Shown: positions 45,702 through 54,466, counted from the first letter of the stretch. The stretch is 64,000 nt of DNA from Streptomyces halobius (GCF_023277745.1 NZ_CP086322.1:6138001-6202000); one strand, 5' to 3'. Numbers and translations are program-made. The notes: generated by a model not told the origin, from the letters alone.

Positions 45702-46349
45702 TCAGGAGGAGTTGAGCGTGCTGAAATCGACCATCCCGGTCTTCTCCAGCACGGTGATGTGATCCAGGACGATGTTGTTGGCACGGGTCGCCAGATTCCG
45801 CACCATCGTGTTCTCGCTCTGCGCCCGTACGAGCGCCACCAGCCCGAAGACCTTGCCGTGCGCCCGGCGCAACAACTGCGCGAACAGCGGGTCGAATTCG
45901 TCGCCCTGAGCGGCGCTGAGCTGGGCCAGCCAACCCTGCTGCTGGTCGGTCGGCTGATTGGCCAGCTGGATGCCCAGCGCGCGGCCCGCCTCGATGGCCC
46001 GCCGGTCCAACTCGGTGTGGCCCTCCACGAGATGGTCGCCCGCGGTCTTCACCGCGGGGCTTCTGCCGCGTTCCTGTGCCTGTCTGCCGGCCGGCAGCTC
46101 CCACAGGCCGGCGAGCCTGACCTTGCGTACGAAGTCCCGGTCCATCGCGGTCAGCGGGCCGTACCTGGTGTCCACCGTGCCACCGCCGTCGTCGTCCCAC
46201 GACGGCGCGCTCTGGGCCACCGCCGAGCTCTCGCCGAACAGCTGCACCGGCAGCAGCAGCGCCGCGAGCGTGGCCACGAGCGCGCTGACCACCAGTCCGG
46301 TGGCGATGGTCCGTTCGGACATGGCGGAGTTGCTGACGATCGACCGCAC
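45702..46349 (-). CDS. exported DUF4142 domain protein
   Basis: A 215-residue protein from GTG 46349 (GGGAGG 4 nt upstream). The signal helix is TIATGLVVSALVATLAALLLPV. The DUF4142 domain has TAMDRDFVRKVRLAGLWELPAG and the late FDPLFAQLLRRAHGKVFGLVALVR cue, a ferritin-like helical bundle seen in secreted proteins. A longer frame to 46436 lacks a ribosome site. The 126-bp gap to the DUF1996 gene is a strikingly G/T-rich tract on the plus strand. Confidence 0.86.
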   Translation of the reverse strand: MRSIVSNSAMSERTIATGLVVSALVATLAALLLPVQLFGESSAVAQSAPSWDDDGGGTVDTRYGPLTAMDRDFVRKVRLAGLWELPAGRQAQERGRSPAVKTAGDHLVEGHTELDRRAIEAGRALGIQLANQPTDQQQGWLAQLSAAQGDEFDPLFAQLLRRAHGKVFGLVALVRAQSENTMVRNLATRANNIVLDHITVLEKTGMVDFSTLNSS

Positions 46350-46535
46350 ACGGCCTCCCGGTTCGTCCCGACTGGAATGCCCCGGACGGTAGGCCGCGCG
46401 CGGGGCTTGTGGTCGCGGGTTCTCACGCCTGGACAAATAACGGCCGGGCCCGTCGTGGCACTGGTACGGTGCGCGATGCGGGGCCGGACGGAGGGGAGCG
46501 GGCCGGACGGAATCCGGCTGGACGGGTGGGATGGC

Positions 46536-46628
46536 GTGGTTCGGCGTGCGATCAGCCCCTCGGTGTGTGAACAGCTCCTCGGCATGCGAACCAACTCCGC
46601 GGCGTCCGAATACCCCTCAGCGCGCGAA
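46536..46628 (-). repeat. five imperfect repeats of about 19 bp across the ligase stop codon
   Basis: Units at 46536-46552, 46553-46571, 46572-46590, 46591-46610 and 46611-46628. On the minus strand each resembles TTCG-NNN-GCCG-NGG-GGCTG. The unit 46611-46628 holds the TCA that is the ligase stop. Confidence 0.72.
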
Positions 46629-48743
46629 CAGACCGGCGGCCGCCGCCCGTCGGCGCTCCGCGCGCGTCTCGCGGATCTCGCGTTCCCCCTGCGCGTACAT
46701 CGCGTCGATCTCCGCCGCGTACGCCCGGACGATCGCCGCCCGCCGCAGCTTCAGCGATGGCGTCATCAGCCCGGACTCCTGGCTGAGCTTCCCGGGCAGG
46801 ATGCGGAACGCACGGATCGACTCGGCCCGCGACACCGCGCTGTTCGCGCGCGCCACCGCCCGCCGCACCTCCGCCCGGACCTGCTCCTCCGGCGACAGCT
46901 CCCGGTCGTTCCGGTCATCCCGGTCGTCCCGGCTGCCGGCCCGCGGCGCAGCCGACCCATCGCCCCGATGCCGCCCGGGGCCCTGAGCCGCCCCCTCACC
47001 CCGGCTCCAGCCGTACGCCCCCTCACCCCGGCCCCAACCGCCCCCGCCATGGCCCCGACTCCACCCATACGCGCCACCACCCCGGCCCCGGCCGTCCGCG
47101 CCCCGCGTGCCCTCCCAACCGTCCGCGTCCGCGCCCTCGTCCACGTCCTCCAGACCGTTCACCCACCGCCAGTGCGCCAGCGCCTCCGGATCCAGCGTGA
47201 TCAGTGCGGTCACATACGGGCGATTGTCACCGATCACCACACACTGCGAGATCAGCGGATGTGCGTTCAGCCGCTGCTCCAGCGCCTGCGGTGCGACGCT
47301 CTTGCCGCTGCTGGTGATGATGATGTCCTTCTTGCGGCCGGTGATGACCAGGTAGCCCTCCTCGTCCAGATGCCCCAGATCACCGGTCGGCAGCCAGCCG
47401 CCGTACAGCCCGCTGCCCGGTCTGCCGCCCTCGTCGAGATACCCGGCGAACACCACCGCGCCTCGCACCCACACCTCACCGTCCAGCGCCAGATGCACCG
47501 CGCTGCCCGGCAGCGGACGGCCCACCGTCCCGAACCGCACCCGGCCCGGCGGCTGCACCGTGATCGCGCCGCTGGTCTCCGTCAGCCCGTAGCCGTCATA
47601 GACGGTGACCCCGGCGCCGGCGTAGAACAGCCCCAGCTCCCGGCGCAGCGGCGAACCGCCGGAGACCGCGGTATGCACCCGGCCGCCCAGCAGCGCCCGG
47701 ATCCGGGAGTACACCAGCCGGTCGTAGACCGCGTGCCGGGCCCGCAGGAGCGGATCGGGGCCGCGCCCGGTGCCGTGCGCCTGTTCCGCGAGCGCCTCCG
47801 CGTACCGCACCGCCACCGTCATGGCCGCGTCGAACATCCGCCGCCGCCCGGCCTGTTCGGCCGCCCGGCGCGCGCGGTCGCAGAGCTTCTCGAAGAGATA
47901 CGGCACCGCGAACACGACCGTCGGCCGGAACGACGCGAGGGCCGGCAGCAGCGCGTCCGGCGACAGATCCGGCTGATGCCCGAGCAGCACCCCGCCCCGT
48001 ATGCAGGCCACTTGCAGCATCAGCCCGTAGATATGCGCCAGCGGCAGAAACGCCAGCAGCGACGGACGCTCCCCGGGAGGGGCGAGCAGATGGCCCCAGC
48101 CCGCGTGCAGGGTGTCGCACTCGGCGGCCAGATTGGCGTGCGTGATCATGCAACCGCGGGGGCGTCCGGTGGTCCCCGACGTATAGACGATCGCGGCGAT
48201 CGAGCCCGGGGCGACCGCATGACGCAGCCGGTGCACATCGGCGTCGGCGAGCCGGGTGCCCTCCTCGGTCAGCCGGCGTACACAGTCCCGGTCCAGTTGC
48301 CAGATCCGCCGCAGCCCGGACCGCTCGTCGCAGGCCGCGGCGACGGTCATCGCCTGGGCCTCGCACTCGACCAGGATCGCCGCCACCCGCGCCCCGGAGA
48401 GGATGCTGCGCAGCTGCCCGGCGGAGGCGGTCGGGTAGACCGGCACCAGCTGCGCGCCGACCGCCCACAGGGCATAGCTGAACAGTGTCCACTCGTAGCG
48501 GGTACGGGACAGCAACGCGACCCGGGTGCCCGGCCGGACCCCGTCCGCCAACAGCCCTCTGGCCAGTCCCATGACCTCGTCGCGGAACTCCGCCGCGGAC
48601 ACCTCATGCCAGCCGGATTCGTCGGCACGACGGCGGGCGAGCTGGGCGAAGTCCGGGCGGTGTTCGGCGGTGTCGAAGACCGAGTCGGCGAGACCGCCGG
48701 TCCGCAGCGGAGCCGTCAGGGCCGGAACGCAGATGTCGCGCAC
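46617..48743 (-). CDS. long-chain acyl-CoA synthetase (AMP-forming) with low-complexity insert
   Basis: A 708-residue adenylating enzyme that activates fatty acids to acyl-CoA. YTSGTTGRPRG, YDGYGLTETSG, WLPTGDLGHLDEEGYL and TGRKKDIIITSSGKSVAPQ are the A3, A5, A7-A8 motifs, so the catalytic parts are intact. In the C-terminal domain, after YVTALITLDPEALAHW, about 85 residues of Gly/Arg/Trp-rich sequence with repeated AYGWSRG are inserted before SPEEQVRAEVRRAV. The stop lies in a short tandem-repeat array. It appears monocistronic. Confidence 0.93.
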   Translation of the reverse strand: MRDICVPALTAPLRTGGLADSVFDTAEHRPDFAQLARRRADESGWHEVSAAEFRDEVMGLARGLLADGVRPGTRVALLSRTRYEWTLFSYALWAVGAQLVPVYPTASAGQLRSILSGARVAAILVECEAQAMTVAAACDERSGLRRIWQLDRDCVRRLTEEGTRLADADVHRLRHAVAPGSIAAIVYTSGTTGRPRGCMITHANLAAECDTLHAGWGHLLAPPGERPSLLAFLPLAHIYGLMLQVACIRGGVLLGHQPDLSPDALLPALASFRPTVVFAVPYLFEKLCDRARRAAEQAGRRRMFDAAMTVAVRYAEALAEQAHGTGRGPDPLLRARHAVYDRLVYSRIRALLGGRVHTAVSGGSPLRRELGLFYAGAGVTVYDGYGLTETSGAITVQPPGRVRFGTVGRPLPGSAVHLALDGEVWVRGAVVFAGYLDEGGRPGSGLYGGWLPTGDLGHLDEEGYLVITGRKKDIIITSSGKSVAPQALEQRLNAHPLISQCVVIGDNRPYVTALITLDPEALAHWRWVNGLEDVDEGADADGWEGTRGADGRGRGGGAYGWSRGHGGGGWGRGEGAYGWSRGEGAAQGPGRHRGDGSAAPRAGSRDDRDDRNDRELSPEEQVRAEVRRAVARANSAVSRAESIRAFRILPGKLSQESGLMTPSLKLRRAAIVRAYAAEIDAMYAQGEREIRETRAERRRAAAAGLFAR

Positions 48744-49083
48744 AGCACCTCCTAGGTGATCCCCCTTCCCGCCGCCGTCCCAGCGGCAGGGACGGGCAAG
48801 CTACCGGCCGGTCTCGGGGCTGCCCAGGTCTCTGGCTACTCTTGAGCGGAAGCCGACAAGTCTTGGGTTATGGGTTGTGCGTGACGCACGACGCGTGACG
48901 GGTGGCATCACGCCTGAGTGACCGGTGACGCGATACGGGTTTCCGGGTACGGGGCACACGCCACCGGTTACGGGCACACGAGCCCACCGGTTACGGTTTA
49001 TGTGCGTCCCACCGGCTTATGGGACGTGCGTTGTGCGGATGACACGACCGAGCATGGATGAGCGGAGCGGGAGGGAGCGCCGG
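48744..49083. other. 340-bp divergent intergenic region with direct repeats
   Basis: CCACCGGTTACGG occurs at 48961-48973 and 48984-48996, and a diverged copy CCACCGGCTTATGGG at 49009-49023 (spacings 23 and 25 bp). They may be a regulator site array for the DUF6412-yidC unit. No gene is supported. Confidence 0.5.
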
Positions 49084-49389
49084 ATGCACCGCATCGCCGA
49101 AGCCTGGCGGCTCTACACCTCCGCGCTGTTCTTCCTCCTCGCCGGATTCCTCCTCGCCCAGACCGGTCTGACGACGGCTCTGACCGCCGCCGCGACCACC
49201 GCCGCGGTACTGCTGCTGTGCAGCGCCTTCCTCATCGCGGCCTTCGCCCGCCCGGTGCCGCCGGGCCGGATCCGTACGGCCATCCGCGACCGTGAGCGGC
49301 GTACCGCGTTCCTGCCGCAGCGCGATCCCGACGCGGCGGGCCGTCCCCGCCCCCGAGCACCGGGCCGTCCCCTCCCGACGGCCGCGTAG
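49084..49389 (+). CDS. DUF6412 small membrane protein
   Basis: A 101-residue protein with two transmembrane helices (LYTSALFFLLAGFLLAQ and AATTAAVLLLCSAFLIAAFA) and a basic, Pro/Arg-rich tail. GGGAGGGAG lies 7 nt before ATG 49084. It precedes a YidC paralogue, a pairing I recall from other Streptomyces and annotated as DUF6412. Function is unknown; a role with the insertase is inference. Confidence 0.78.
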   Translation: MHRIAEAWRLYTSALFFLLAGFLLAQTGLTTALTAAATTAAVLLLCSAFLIAAFARPVPPGRIRTAIRDRERRTAFLPQRDPDAAGRPRPRAPGRPLPTAA

Positions 49390-49563
49390 GCGCGAGGGCA
49401 CAGCCGACTCCCTGGCCTCCTGGCACTGCCTGGACCCTGGCCCCTTCTCTCCTCCCCGAGTTGTGCTGCCCCGCGTCCGCGCGGCTCGTCACGCCGAATC
49501 CCCTGACGTCACCGTCACCCGGGGCGTCATTCCGGCACGACGAGACCCGTGGAGGGCTCACCC

Positions 49564-50571
49564 ATGTCCGTTTTCGGCATTCTCGGCGATGCGCTGGCGC
49601 ACGGCGCCGCGGCCATCGACCCGCTCTTCGGCGCCGCGGCCACGGCCGTCGCCATCGTCCTTCTCACGCTCGGCGTACGCGCCGCCCTGCACCCCTTGGC
49701 CCGCGCCGCGGCCCGCGGCGAGAAGGCCCGCGCCGCCCTCGCCCCGCAGATCGCCGAGCTGCAGCGCAAACACCAGGGCAACCCGGAACGCCTGCAGAAG
49801 GCGATGGCGGACCTGTACGCCAGGACCGGCTCCTCGCCGCTGGCCGGCTGTCTGCCGACGCTGCTCCAGCTGCCCGTCTTCTTCGTCATGTACCACCTCT
49901 TCTCCTCCGGAGGCGGCGGCGTCCTGGACCACACGCTGCTGGGCGCACCGCTCGGCGGCCACTGGACCGAGGCGCTCGCCCACGGTGGGGTCTTCGGGCC
50001 GCAGGGCCGGGTCTACCTCGGGCTGTTCGCCCTGATCGCGGTGGTGGCCACGTGGAACTTCCGGCGCGCACGGGCCGCGGTGGCCGCCGCTCCCGCACCG
50101 GCCGCGGGCGGCAATGGCGTGCTGCCCGGCACGGGCGCCATGGGGAAGCTGATGCCGCTGCTGTCGTTCGGGACGCTGATCACCGTTGCCGTGGTCCCGT
50201 TGGCGGCCGGGCTCTACGTGGTGACGTCGACGACCTGGACGGCCTGCGAACGGGCGATGCTGCACCGGGACCGGGAGGGGAAGAGCAAGAGCACGGACAG
50301 TGAGACGGGCAAGGCGGGCGAGTCGGACCTGGTGGCCAAGGCGGATGAGGCGGGCGCGGACGGCGCCAAGGTGTCGGCCGTCGACGCGTCCGCCACCGCT
50401 GCGTCCGCCACCGCCGCGTCCGACGGGACCCCCTCGCCCAACGCCTCGTCCTCGCGGCAGCGCTCACCGCGTCGCACACCGAAGAACCAGTCCCGCGCCG
50501 CGCGGCAGCGGGTCGCCAGGACAAGGGCGCGGTCAGCCTCATCCGGTACGTCCCGTTCTGCCCCTCGGTAA
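49564..50571 (+). CDS. YidC/Oxa1-family membrane protein insertase, paralogue
   Basis: A 335-residue insertase. The core helices and the amphipathic segment EKARAALAPQIAELQRKHQGNPERLQ are followed by GSSPLAGCLPTLLQLPVFFVMYHLF, the YidC signature (split across its Pro). The C-terminal about 110 residues are a Ser/Ala/Arg-rich basic tail that could contact ribosomes. It is shorter than the canonical oriC-proximal YidC of Streptomyces, so it is probably a second copy. GGAGGG precedes ATG 49564. Confidence 0.9.
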   Translation: MSVFGILGDALAHGAAAIDPLFGAAATAVAIVLLTLGVRAALHPLARAAARGEKARAALAPQIAELQRKHQGNPERLQKAMADLYARTGSSPLAGCLPTLLQLPVFFVMYHLFSSGGGGVLDHTLLGAPLGGHWTEALAHGGVFGPQGRVYLGLFALIAVVATWNFRRARAAVAAAPAPAAGGNGVLPGTGAMGKLMPLLSFGTLITVAVVPLAAGLYVVTSTTWTACERAMLHRDREGKSKSTDSETGKAGESDLVAKADEAGADGAKVSAVDASATAASATAASDGTPSPNASSSRQRSPRRTPKNQSRAARQRVARTRARSASSGTSRSAPR

Positions 50572-50734
50572 CGGTCCCGACAACGCCGAGTCCCCTTGTC
50601 CACTCCGCGGACGGGGGTCTTGCGGACCGGACCCCGTTCTTGGAGGATCAGCCAAATCGCTCGATGGCCGTCCCCCATCGGCCGGCCCGGAAGACCCCTT
50701 CCGGGCCGACCCTTCGACCACGGGAGTGGAACCG

Positions 50735-51592
50735 ATGAAGCTGATGCGTGTCGGAACGGTGGGGACGGAACGCCCGGCGCTGCTCGACCAGGCCGGTGTC
50801 CTCCGGGACCTGTCGGACCTCGTGCGGGACATCGACGGAACGCTGCTCGCGGACGACGAGGCGCTGGCGCGGATCCGTGCCGCCGCCGCGTCCGGCGAAC
50901 TGCCGGAGCTCGACGCCGCCGGGCTGCGCACCGGCCCGCCGGTGGCCCGGATCGGCAAGGTCGTGTGCATCGGGCTGAACTACCACGACCACGCTCGGGA
51001 GACGGGGGCCGCGACCCCCCAGGAGCCGATCATCTTCATGAAGGCCCCGGACACGGTCGTCGGCCCGGACGACACGGTGCTGGTGCCGCGCGGCAGCGTG
51101 AAGACCGACTGGGAGGTGGAACTGGCGGTCGTCATCGGCCGTACGGCCCGCTACCTGGAGACCGACGAACAGGCCCTGGCCGCGGTCGCCGGCTACGCGG
51201 TGGCACACGACGTCTCCGAGCGCGCCTTCCAGATCGAGCGCGGCGGCCAATGGGACAAGGGCAAGAACTGCGAGACGTTCAACCCGCTCGGCCCCTGGCT
51301 GGTGACCGCCGACGAGGTGCCCGACCCGCAGGCCCTCGGCATCCGGCTGTGGGTCAACGGCGAGCTGAAACAGGACGGCACGACCGCCGACCAGATCTTC
51401 CCGGTGGCCGAAGTCGTCCGCTATGTCAGCCGGTTCATGACCCTGTACCCGGGCGATGTCATCAACACCGGCACCCCGGCCGGTGTCGCCATGGGCCAAC
51501 CGGAGCCCAAACCGTATCTGCGGGCGGGGGATGTGGTGGAGTTGGAGGTCGACGGGCTGGGGCGTCAGCGCCAGGCGCTGCGCCCCGCTTAG
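50735..51592 (+). CDS. fumarylacetoacetate hydrolase-family protein
   Basis: A 285-residue cytosolic enzyme. CIGLNYHDHARETG, FMKAPDTVVGPDD, KTDWEVELAVVIGR and the late TLYPGDVINTGTPAGVAMG carry the FAH metal and acid residues. Members act on acylpyruvates, 2-hydroxyhepta-diendioate or ureidoglycolate; the substrate is not resolved here. GGGAGTGGA lies 6 nt upstream of ATG 50735. The stop is 7 bp before repeat copy B. Confidence 0.9.
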   Translation: MKLMRVGTVGTERPALLDQAGVLRDLSDLVRDIDGTLLADDEALARIRAAAASGELPELDAAGLRTGPPVARIGKVVCIGLNYHDHARETGAATPQEPIIFMKAPDTVVGPDDTVLVPRGSVKTDWEVELAVVIGRTARYLETDEQALAAVAGYAVAHDVSERAFQIERGGQWDKGKNCETFNPLGPWLVTADEVPDPQALGIRLWVNGELKQDGTTADQIFPVAEVVRYVSRFMTLYPGDVINTGTPAGVAMGQPEPKPYLRAGDVVELEVDGLGRQRQALRPA

Positions 51593-51599
51593 GCGGGTT

Positions 51600-52024
51600 C
51601 GCCTGCGGCGTGCCTGCGCCCCACATTGCCGGCTGTCCCGCCGTGGGGGTTGTTCGCCGCGGCGCCTGCGGCGGGCGTGGGTTCTGTCGGGTGCGGTGCC
51701 GCTCCTCCGGACTCCGTCCTGCGGAGCGTCCCCTCCCGACGGTGGGTGGAATGAGGCCGGTGGGGGCACGTGTGGTCTGTCATGTGTCTGTGATCGCGAT
51801 CACAAGGTGCACATGACCGACTACGTGTACCCCCACCGGTCTTCTTCCCACCCCCTCGGGAGGTGCCGGTCCGCAGGACGGAGTCCGGAGGTCCGGTGCC
51901 GCTGCCGAACAGCCCCGCGCAGCGGAACACAGCCCGCAGCGTGGGGGTACCTCCCACGCCCTTCAGACAGTGGGGGAGCAACGGCGGGACAGCCAGAGAC
52001 GTGGGGCTCAGGCAAAGCGCAGCG
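51600..52024. repeat. dispersed near-palindromic element, copy B (425 bp)
   Basis: It shares with copy A one left unit (51600-51651), the perfect 21-bp arms (51704-51724 and 51871-51891), the CCTCCCGACGGTGGGTGG and CTTCTTCCCACC inner arms, and the right end AGCGCAGCG (52016-52024). The apex is a perfect palindrome TGTGATCGCGATCACA (51789-51804). A segment of about 37 bp (about 51940-51976) is absent from copy A. The right end includes the last codons of the Gfo/Idh gene. Confidence 0.85.
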
Positions 52025-53129
52025 AACCCCCTGTGGAGGCCGACAGTTTCGCGGCCTCCAGCACCCGCAGCGCCCCCGCGGCCTCGGTGCCAGTCACCGG
52101 GGCCGCGCCACCTTCGTGCAGGGCGTCGGCGATCGCCCTGTAGTACGCGGGGTAGTCCCCCGGCAGGGTCGGTACGGGTTCGCCGCCGCCGGTCCGTGGG
52201 CACTCCCCGGCGCCCAGCCGGCCCCAGCAGCTCTCCGGTTCCACGCCCCAGTTGGCACCCTGCGTGCCGGGCCGCAGTCCCTCGCGCAGTGCGGTCTCCT
52301 GTGGGTCGAGGCCGTACTTGACGTAACCCGCACGGCTGCCCAACACCCGGAAGCGCGGCCCCAGCTGGGCGGCGGTGGAGCTGACCCACAGATGGGAACG
52401 GACGCCGCTGGTGTGGGTGACGGCGATGAAGGTGTCATCGTCGGCCTCGGCTCCGGGGCGGCGGACATCCGACTCGGCGTAGACCGAGGCCGCCGGACCG
52501 AAGAGGGTCAGGGCCTGGTCGACGAGATGGCTGCCCAGGTCGTACAGCAGTCCGCCGATCTCGGCCGGGTCGCCGGATTCCCGCCAGCCGCCTTTGGGCT
52601 GCGGCCGCCACCGCTCGAAGCGGGACTCGAAGCGCTGGATCTCGCCCAGCGTGCCCTCGGCGACCAGTTTGTGGACGGTCAGGAAGTCGTTGTCCCAGCG
52701 GCGGTTCTGGAAGACCGAGAGCAGCAGGCCCTGTTCGTCGGCGAGCGCGGTGAGCAGCTCGGCCTCCGCGGCGGTCGCGGCGAGCGGCTTGTCGACGACC
52801 ACCGGCAGCCCGGCCCGCAGTGCGGCGGTGGCGAGGGGCATATGAGTCTTGTTGGGGGACGCGAGCACGATCAGATCGAGGTCGGCGGCGCGGGACAGCA
52901 GGTCCTCGGCGGAGTCGACCGTACGGACCTGAGGGTGCTCGGCACGGGCCTGGGCCTGCCGCTCCGGGTTGGCGCTGGAGACGGTGTCCAGGACGAGGCC
53001 GTCGGTGGCGGCGATCAGCGGGGCGTGGAAGACCGATCCGGCCAGGCCGTAGCCGATGAGGCCGACCCGGAGCGGAGGGCGGGCGGAGACGGCGTCGGGG
53101 GAGCCGGAGGCGTCGCGGGGGTCGCTCAT
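52008..53129 (-). CDS. Gfo/Idh/MocA-family oxidoreductase
   Basis: A 373-residue NAD(P)-dependent enzyme. The Rossmann motif is GLIGYGLAGSVFHAPL, and the conserved VVDKPLAATAAEAE supplies the catalytic Lys-Pro. GGLLYDLGSHLVDQAL and the beta-sheet domain follow. GGAG lies about 6 nt before ATG 53129. It is divergent from a ROK regulator, so a sugar or inositol-like substrate is plausible. Its final codons (GSLRFA) lie within the right end of the dispersed element, so the C-terminus may have been shaped by that insertion. Confidence 0.9.
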   Translation of the reverse strand: MSDPRDASGSPDAVSARPPLRVGLIGYGLAGSVFHAPLIAATDGLVLDTVSSANPERQAQARAEHPQVRTVDSAEDLLSRAADLDLIVLASPNKTHMPLATAALRAGLPVVVDKPLAATAAEAELLTALADEQGLLLSVFQNRRWDNDFLTVHKLVAEGTLGEIQRFESRFERWRPQPKGGWRESGDPAEIGGLLYDLGSHLVDQALTLFGPAASVYAESDVRRPGAEADDDTFIAVTHTSGVRSHLWVSSTAAQLGPRFRVLGSRAGYVKYGLDPQETALREGLRPGTQGANWGVEPESCWGRLGAGECPRTGGGEPVPTLPGDYPAYYRAIADALHEGGAAPVTGTEAAGALRVLEAAKLSASTGGSLRFA

Positions 53130-53142
53130 GCGCTCCACTTAA

Positions 53143-53155
53143 GCAACGCTGTTGC
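53143..53155. promoter_or_regulatory. candidate operator between the oxidoreductase and ROK genes
   Basis: A perfect palindrome GCAAC-GCT-GTTGC sits in the 56-bp divergent gap, in position to control both genes, probably through the ROK protein. Confidence 0.5.
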
Positions 53156-53185
53156 CAAAGTGCAAGCAGTGGCGACAATGGGGGA

Positions 53186-54400
53186 GTGAGCAGCAACATC
53201 CCCGACGATCCGATCGCCGGCCCGCCGTCTCCGGACGCCCCGGCCGACGTCCCGTCCAGCCCTCCGCTCGGCCTGCCGTCCGATGCCCCCGGTGCCAACC
53301 TCCCCGCCCTGCGCGGCCACAACGCCGCCCTGGTGCTCGGGCTGCTGCGCGCGGCGGGGGAGGAGGGCGTGAGCCGGCTGGAGCTCGCCGCGCACACGGG
53401 ACTGACGCCGCAGGCCGTCAGCAAGATCACCGCACGGCTGCGGGCCGACGGGCTGGCGGCGGAGGCGGGCCGCCGCGCCTCGACGGGCGGCAAGCCCCGT
53501 ACCGTACTGCGGCTGGTCCCCGGCGCCCGGCACGCCATTGGCCTCCACCTGGACCGTGATGAGCTCACCGTCGCGCTGGCCGATCTCGCGGGGGACGCGG
53601 TCGCGGTCCGCCGCGCCCCGCTCGCCTTCGAGGCGGACGCCACGCAGGTGCTGGCCACCACCGAACGGGAGGTCGCGGCGCTCCGCGCGGAGGCGGGCGG
53701 GCCCCCGGTGCTGGGCGCCGGCGTGGCCTGCCCGGGGCCGCTCGACCACTCGGCCGGCGTGCTGCACCGGGTGACCGGCGCGCCCCACTGGGACGGCTTC
53801 CCCCTGCGGGATGCGCTCGCCGAACGCCTCGGCCTGCCCGTGGTCCTCGACAAGGACACCAACGCGGCGGCGCTCGGCCTGGCGCAGGACCTACGGGACG
53901 GGGGCGGCTCCTTCGCGTATCTGCATCTGGGGACGGGGCTCGGCGCCGGACTCGTCCTCGGCGGCGGCCTCTACCGGGGGCGGCGGACCGGCGCGGGTGA
54001 ATTCGGGCACCAGGTGGTGCAGTTGGACGGGCCGCGCTGTGGCTGTGGCGGGCGTGGCTGTGTGGAGGCGCTGTGCCTGGCGGCGGTGGCGCGCGACGAT
54101 CTGCCGGGCGCGGCACGAGTGCTGGGCGTGGGCGCGGCCAATCTCGTGGAACTGCTGGACATCGACCGGGTGCTGCTCGGCGGGCGCACCGTACTGGAGA
54201 ACCCCGACGGCTTCGTGAACGGCGTCGCGGAGGCACTCGCGGCACAGGCCCGTACGCGCGGGGCGGGGGCGGCAGTACCCGTGGAGCTGGCCGGGGGCGG
54301 GGCGCGGGTGGTGGCGGACGGGGCGGCGCAGCTGGTGCTGGCACCGCTGTTCGGGGCCGGCAATGCGGGGCTTGGGGGGTACCGGGGTGCCCCCCCATGA
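53186..54400 (+). CDS. ROK-family transcriptional regulator
   Basis: A 404-residue protein. A winged HTH at about 45-95 (GVSRLELAAHTGLTPQAVSKITARL, split by its Leu repeats) precedes a ROK sugar-kinase-like domain with LDKDTNAAALG, HLGTGLGAGLVLGG, GEFGH and the zinc motif CGCGGRGCVEAL. GTG 53186 is used. Such proteins repress sugar catabolic genes and respond to a sugar; the adjacent divergent oxidoreductase is the likely target. The last residues GYRGAPP and the stop fall in the first unit of a 22-bp repeat array. Confidence 0.9.
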   Translation: MSSNIPDDPIAGPPSPDAPADVPSSPPLGLPSDAPGANLPALRGHNAALVLGLLRAAGEEGVSRLELAAHTGLTPQAVSKITARLRADGLAAEAGRRASTGGKPRTVLRLVPGARHAIGLHLDRDELTVALADLAGDAVAVRRAPLAFEADATQVLATTEREVAALRAEAGGPPVLGAGVACPGPLDHSAGVLHRVTGAPHWDGFPLRDALAERLGLPVVLDKDTNAAALGLAQDLRDGGGSFAYLHLGTGLGAGLVLGGGLYRGRRTGAGEFGHQVVQLDGPRCGCGGRGCVEALCLAAVARDDLPGAARVLGVGAANLVELLDIDRVLLGGRTVLENPDGFVNGVAEALAAQARTRGAGAAVPVELAGGGARVVADGAAQLVLAPLFGAGNAGLGGYRGAPP

Positions 54401-54466
54401 GGGTGCATCGGGTGCCCCGTAAGGGTGCACCGGAGTGTCCCTGAGGGCGTATCGGGGTGTCCCTTA
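54376..54466 (+). repeat. 22-bp tandem repeats from the ROK stop codon onward
   Basis: Three exact-length units 54401-54422, 54423-54444 and 54445-54466 follow a diverged unit (54376-54400) that carries the TGA. The consensus is GGGTGCATCGGGGTG-CCC-TGA, and the units end in TAA, TGA and TTA. Confidence 0.85.

Noticed and set aside
44130..48755. A very long open frame on the plus strand across 4.6 kb
   Set aside because: It lies antisense to the DUF1996, DUF4142 and acyl-CoA ligase genes, all of which have clear motifs. The absence of stops follows from GC-rich codon use on the other strand; its translation has no domain.
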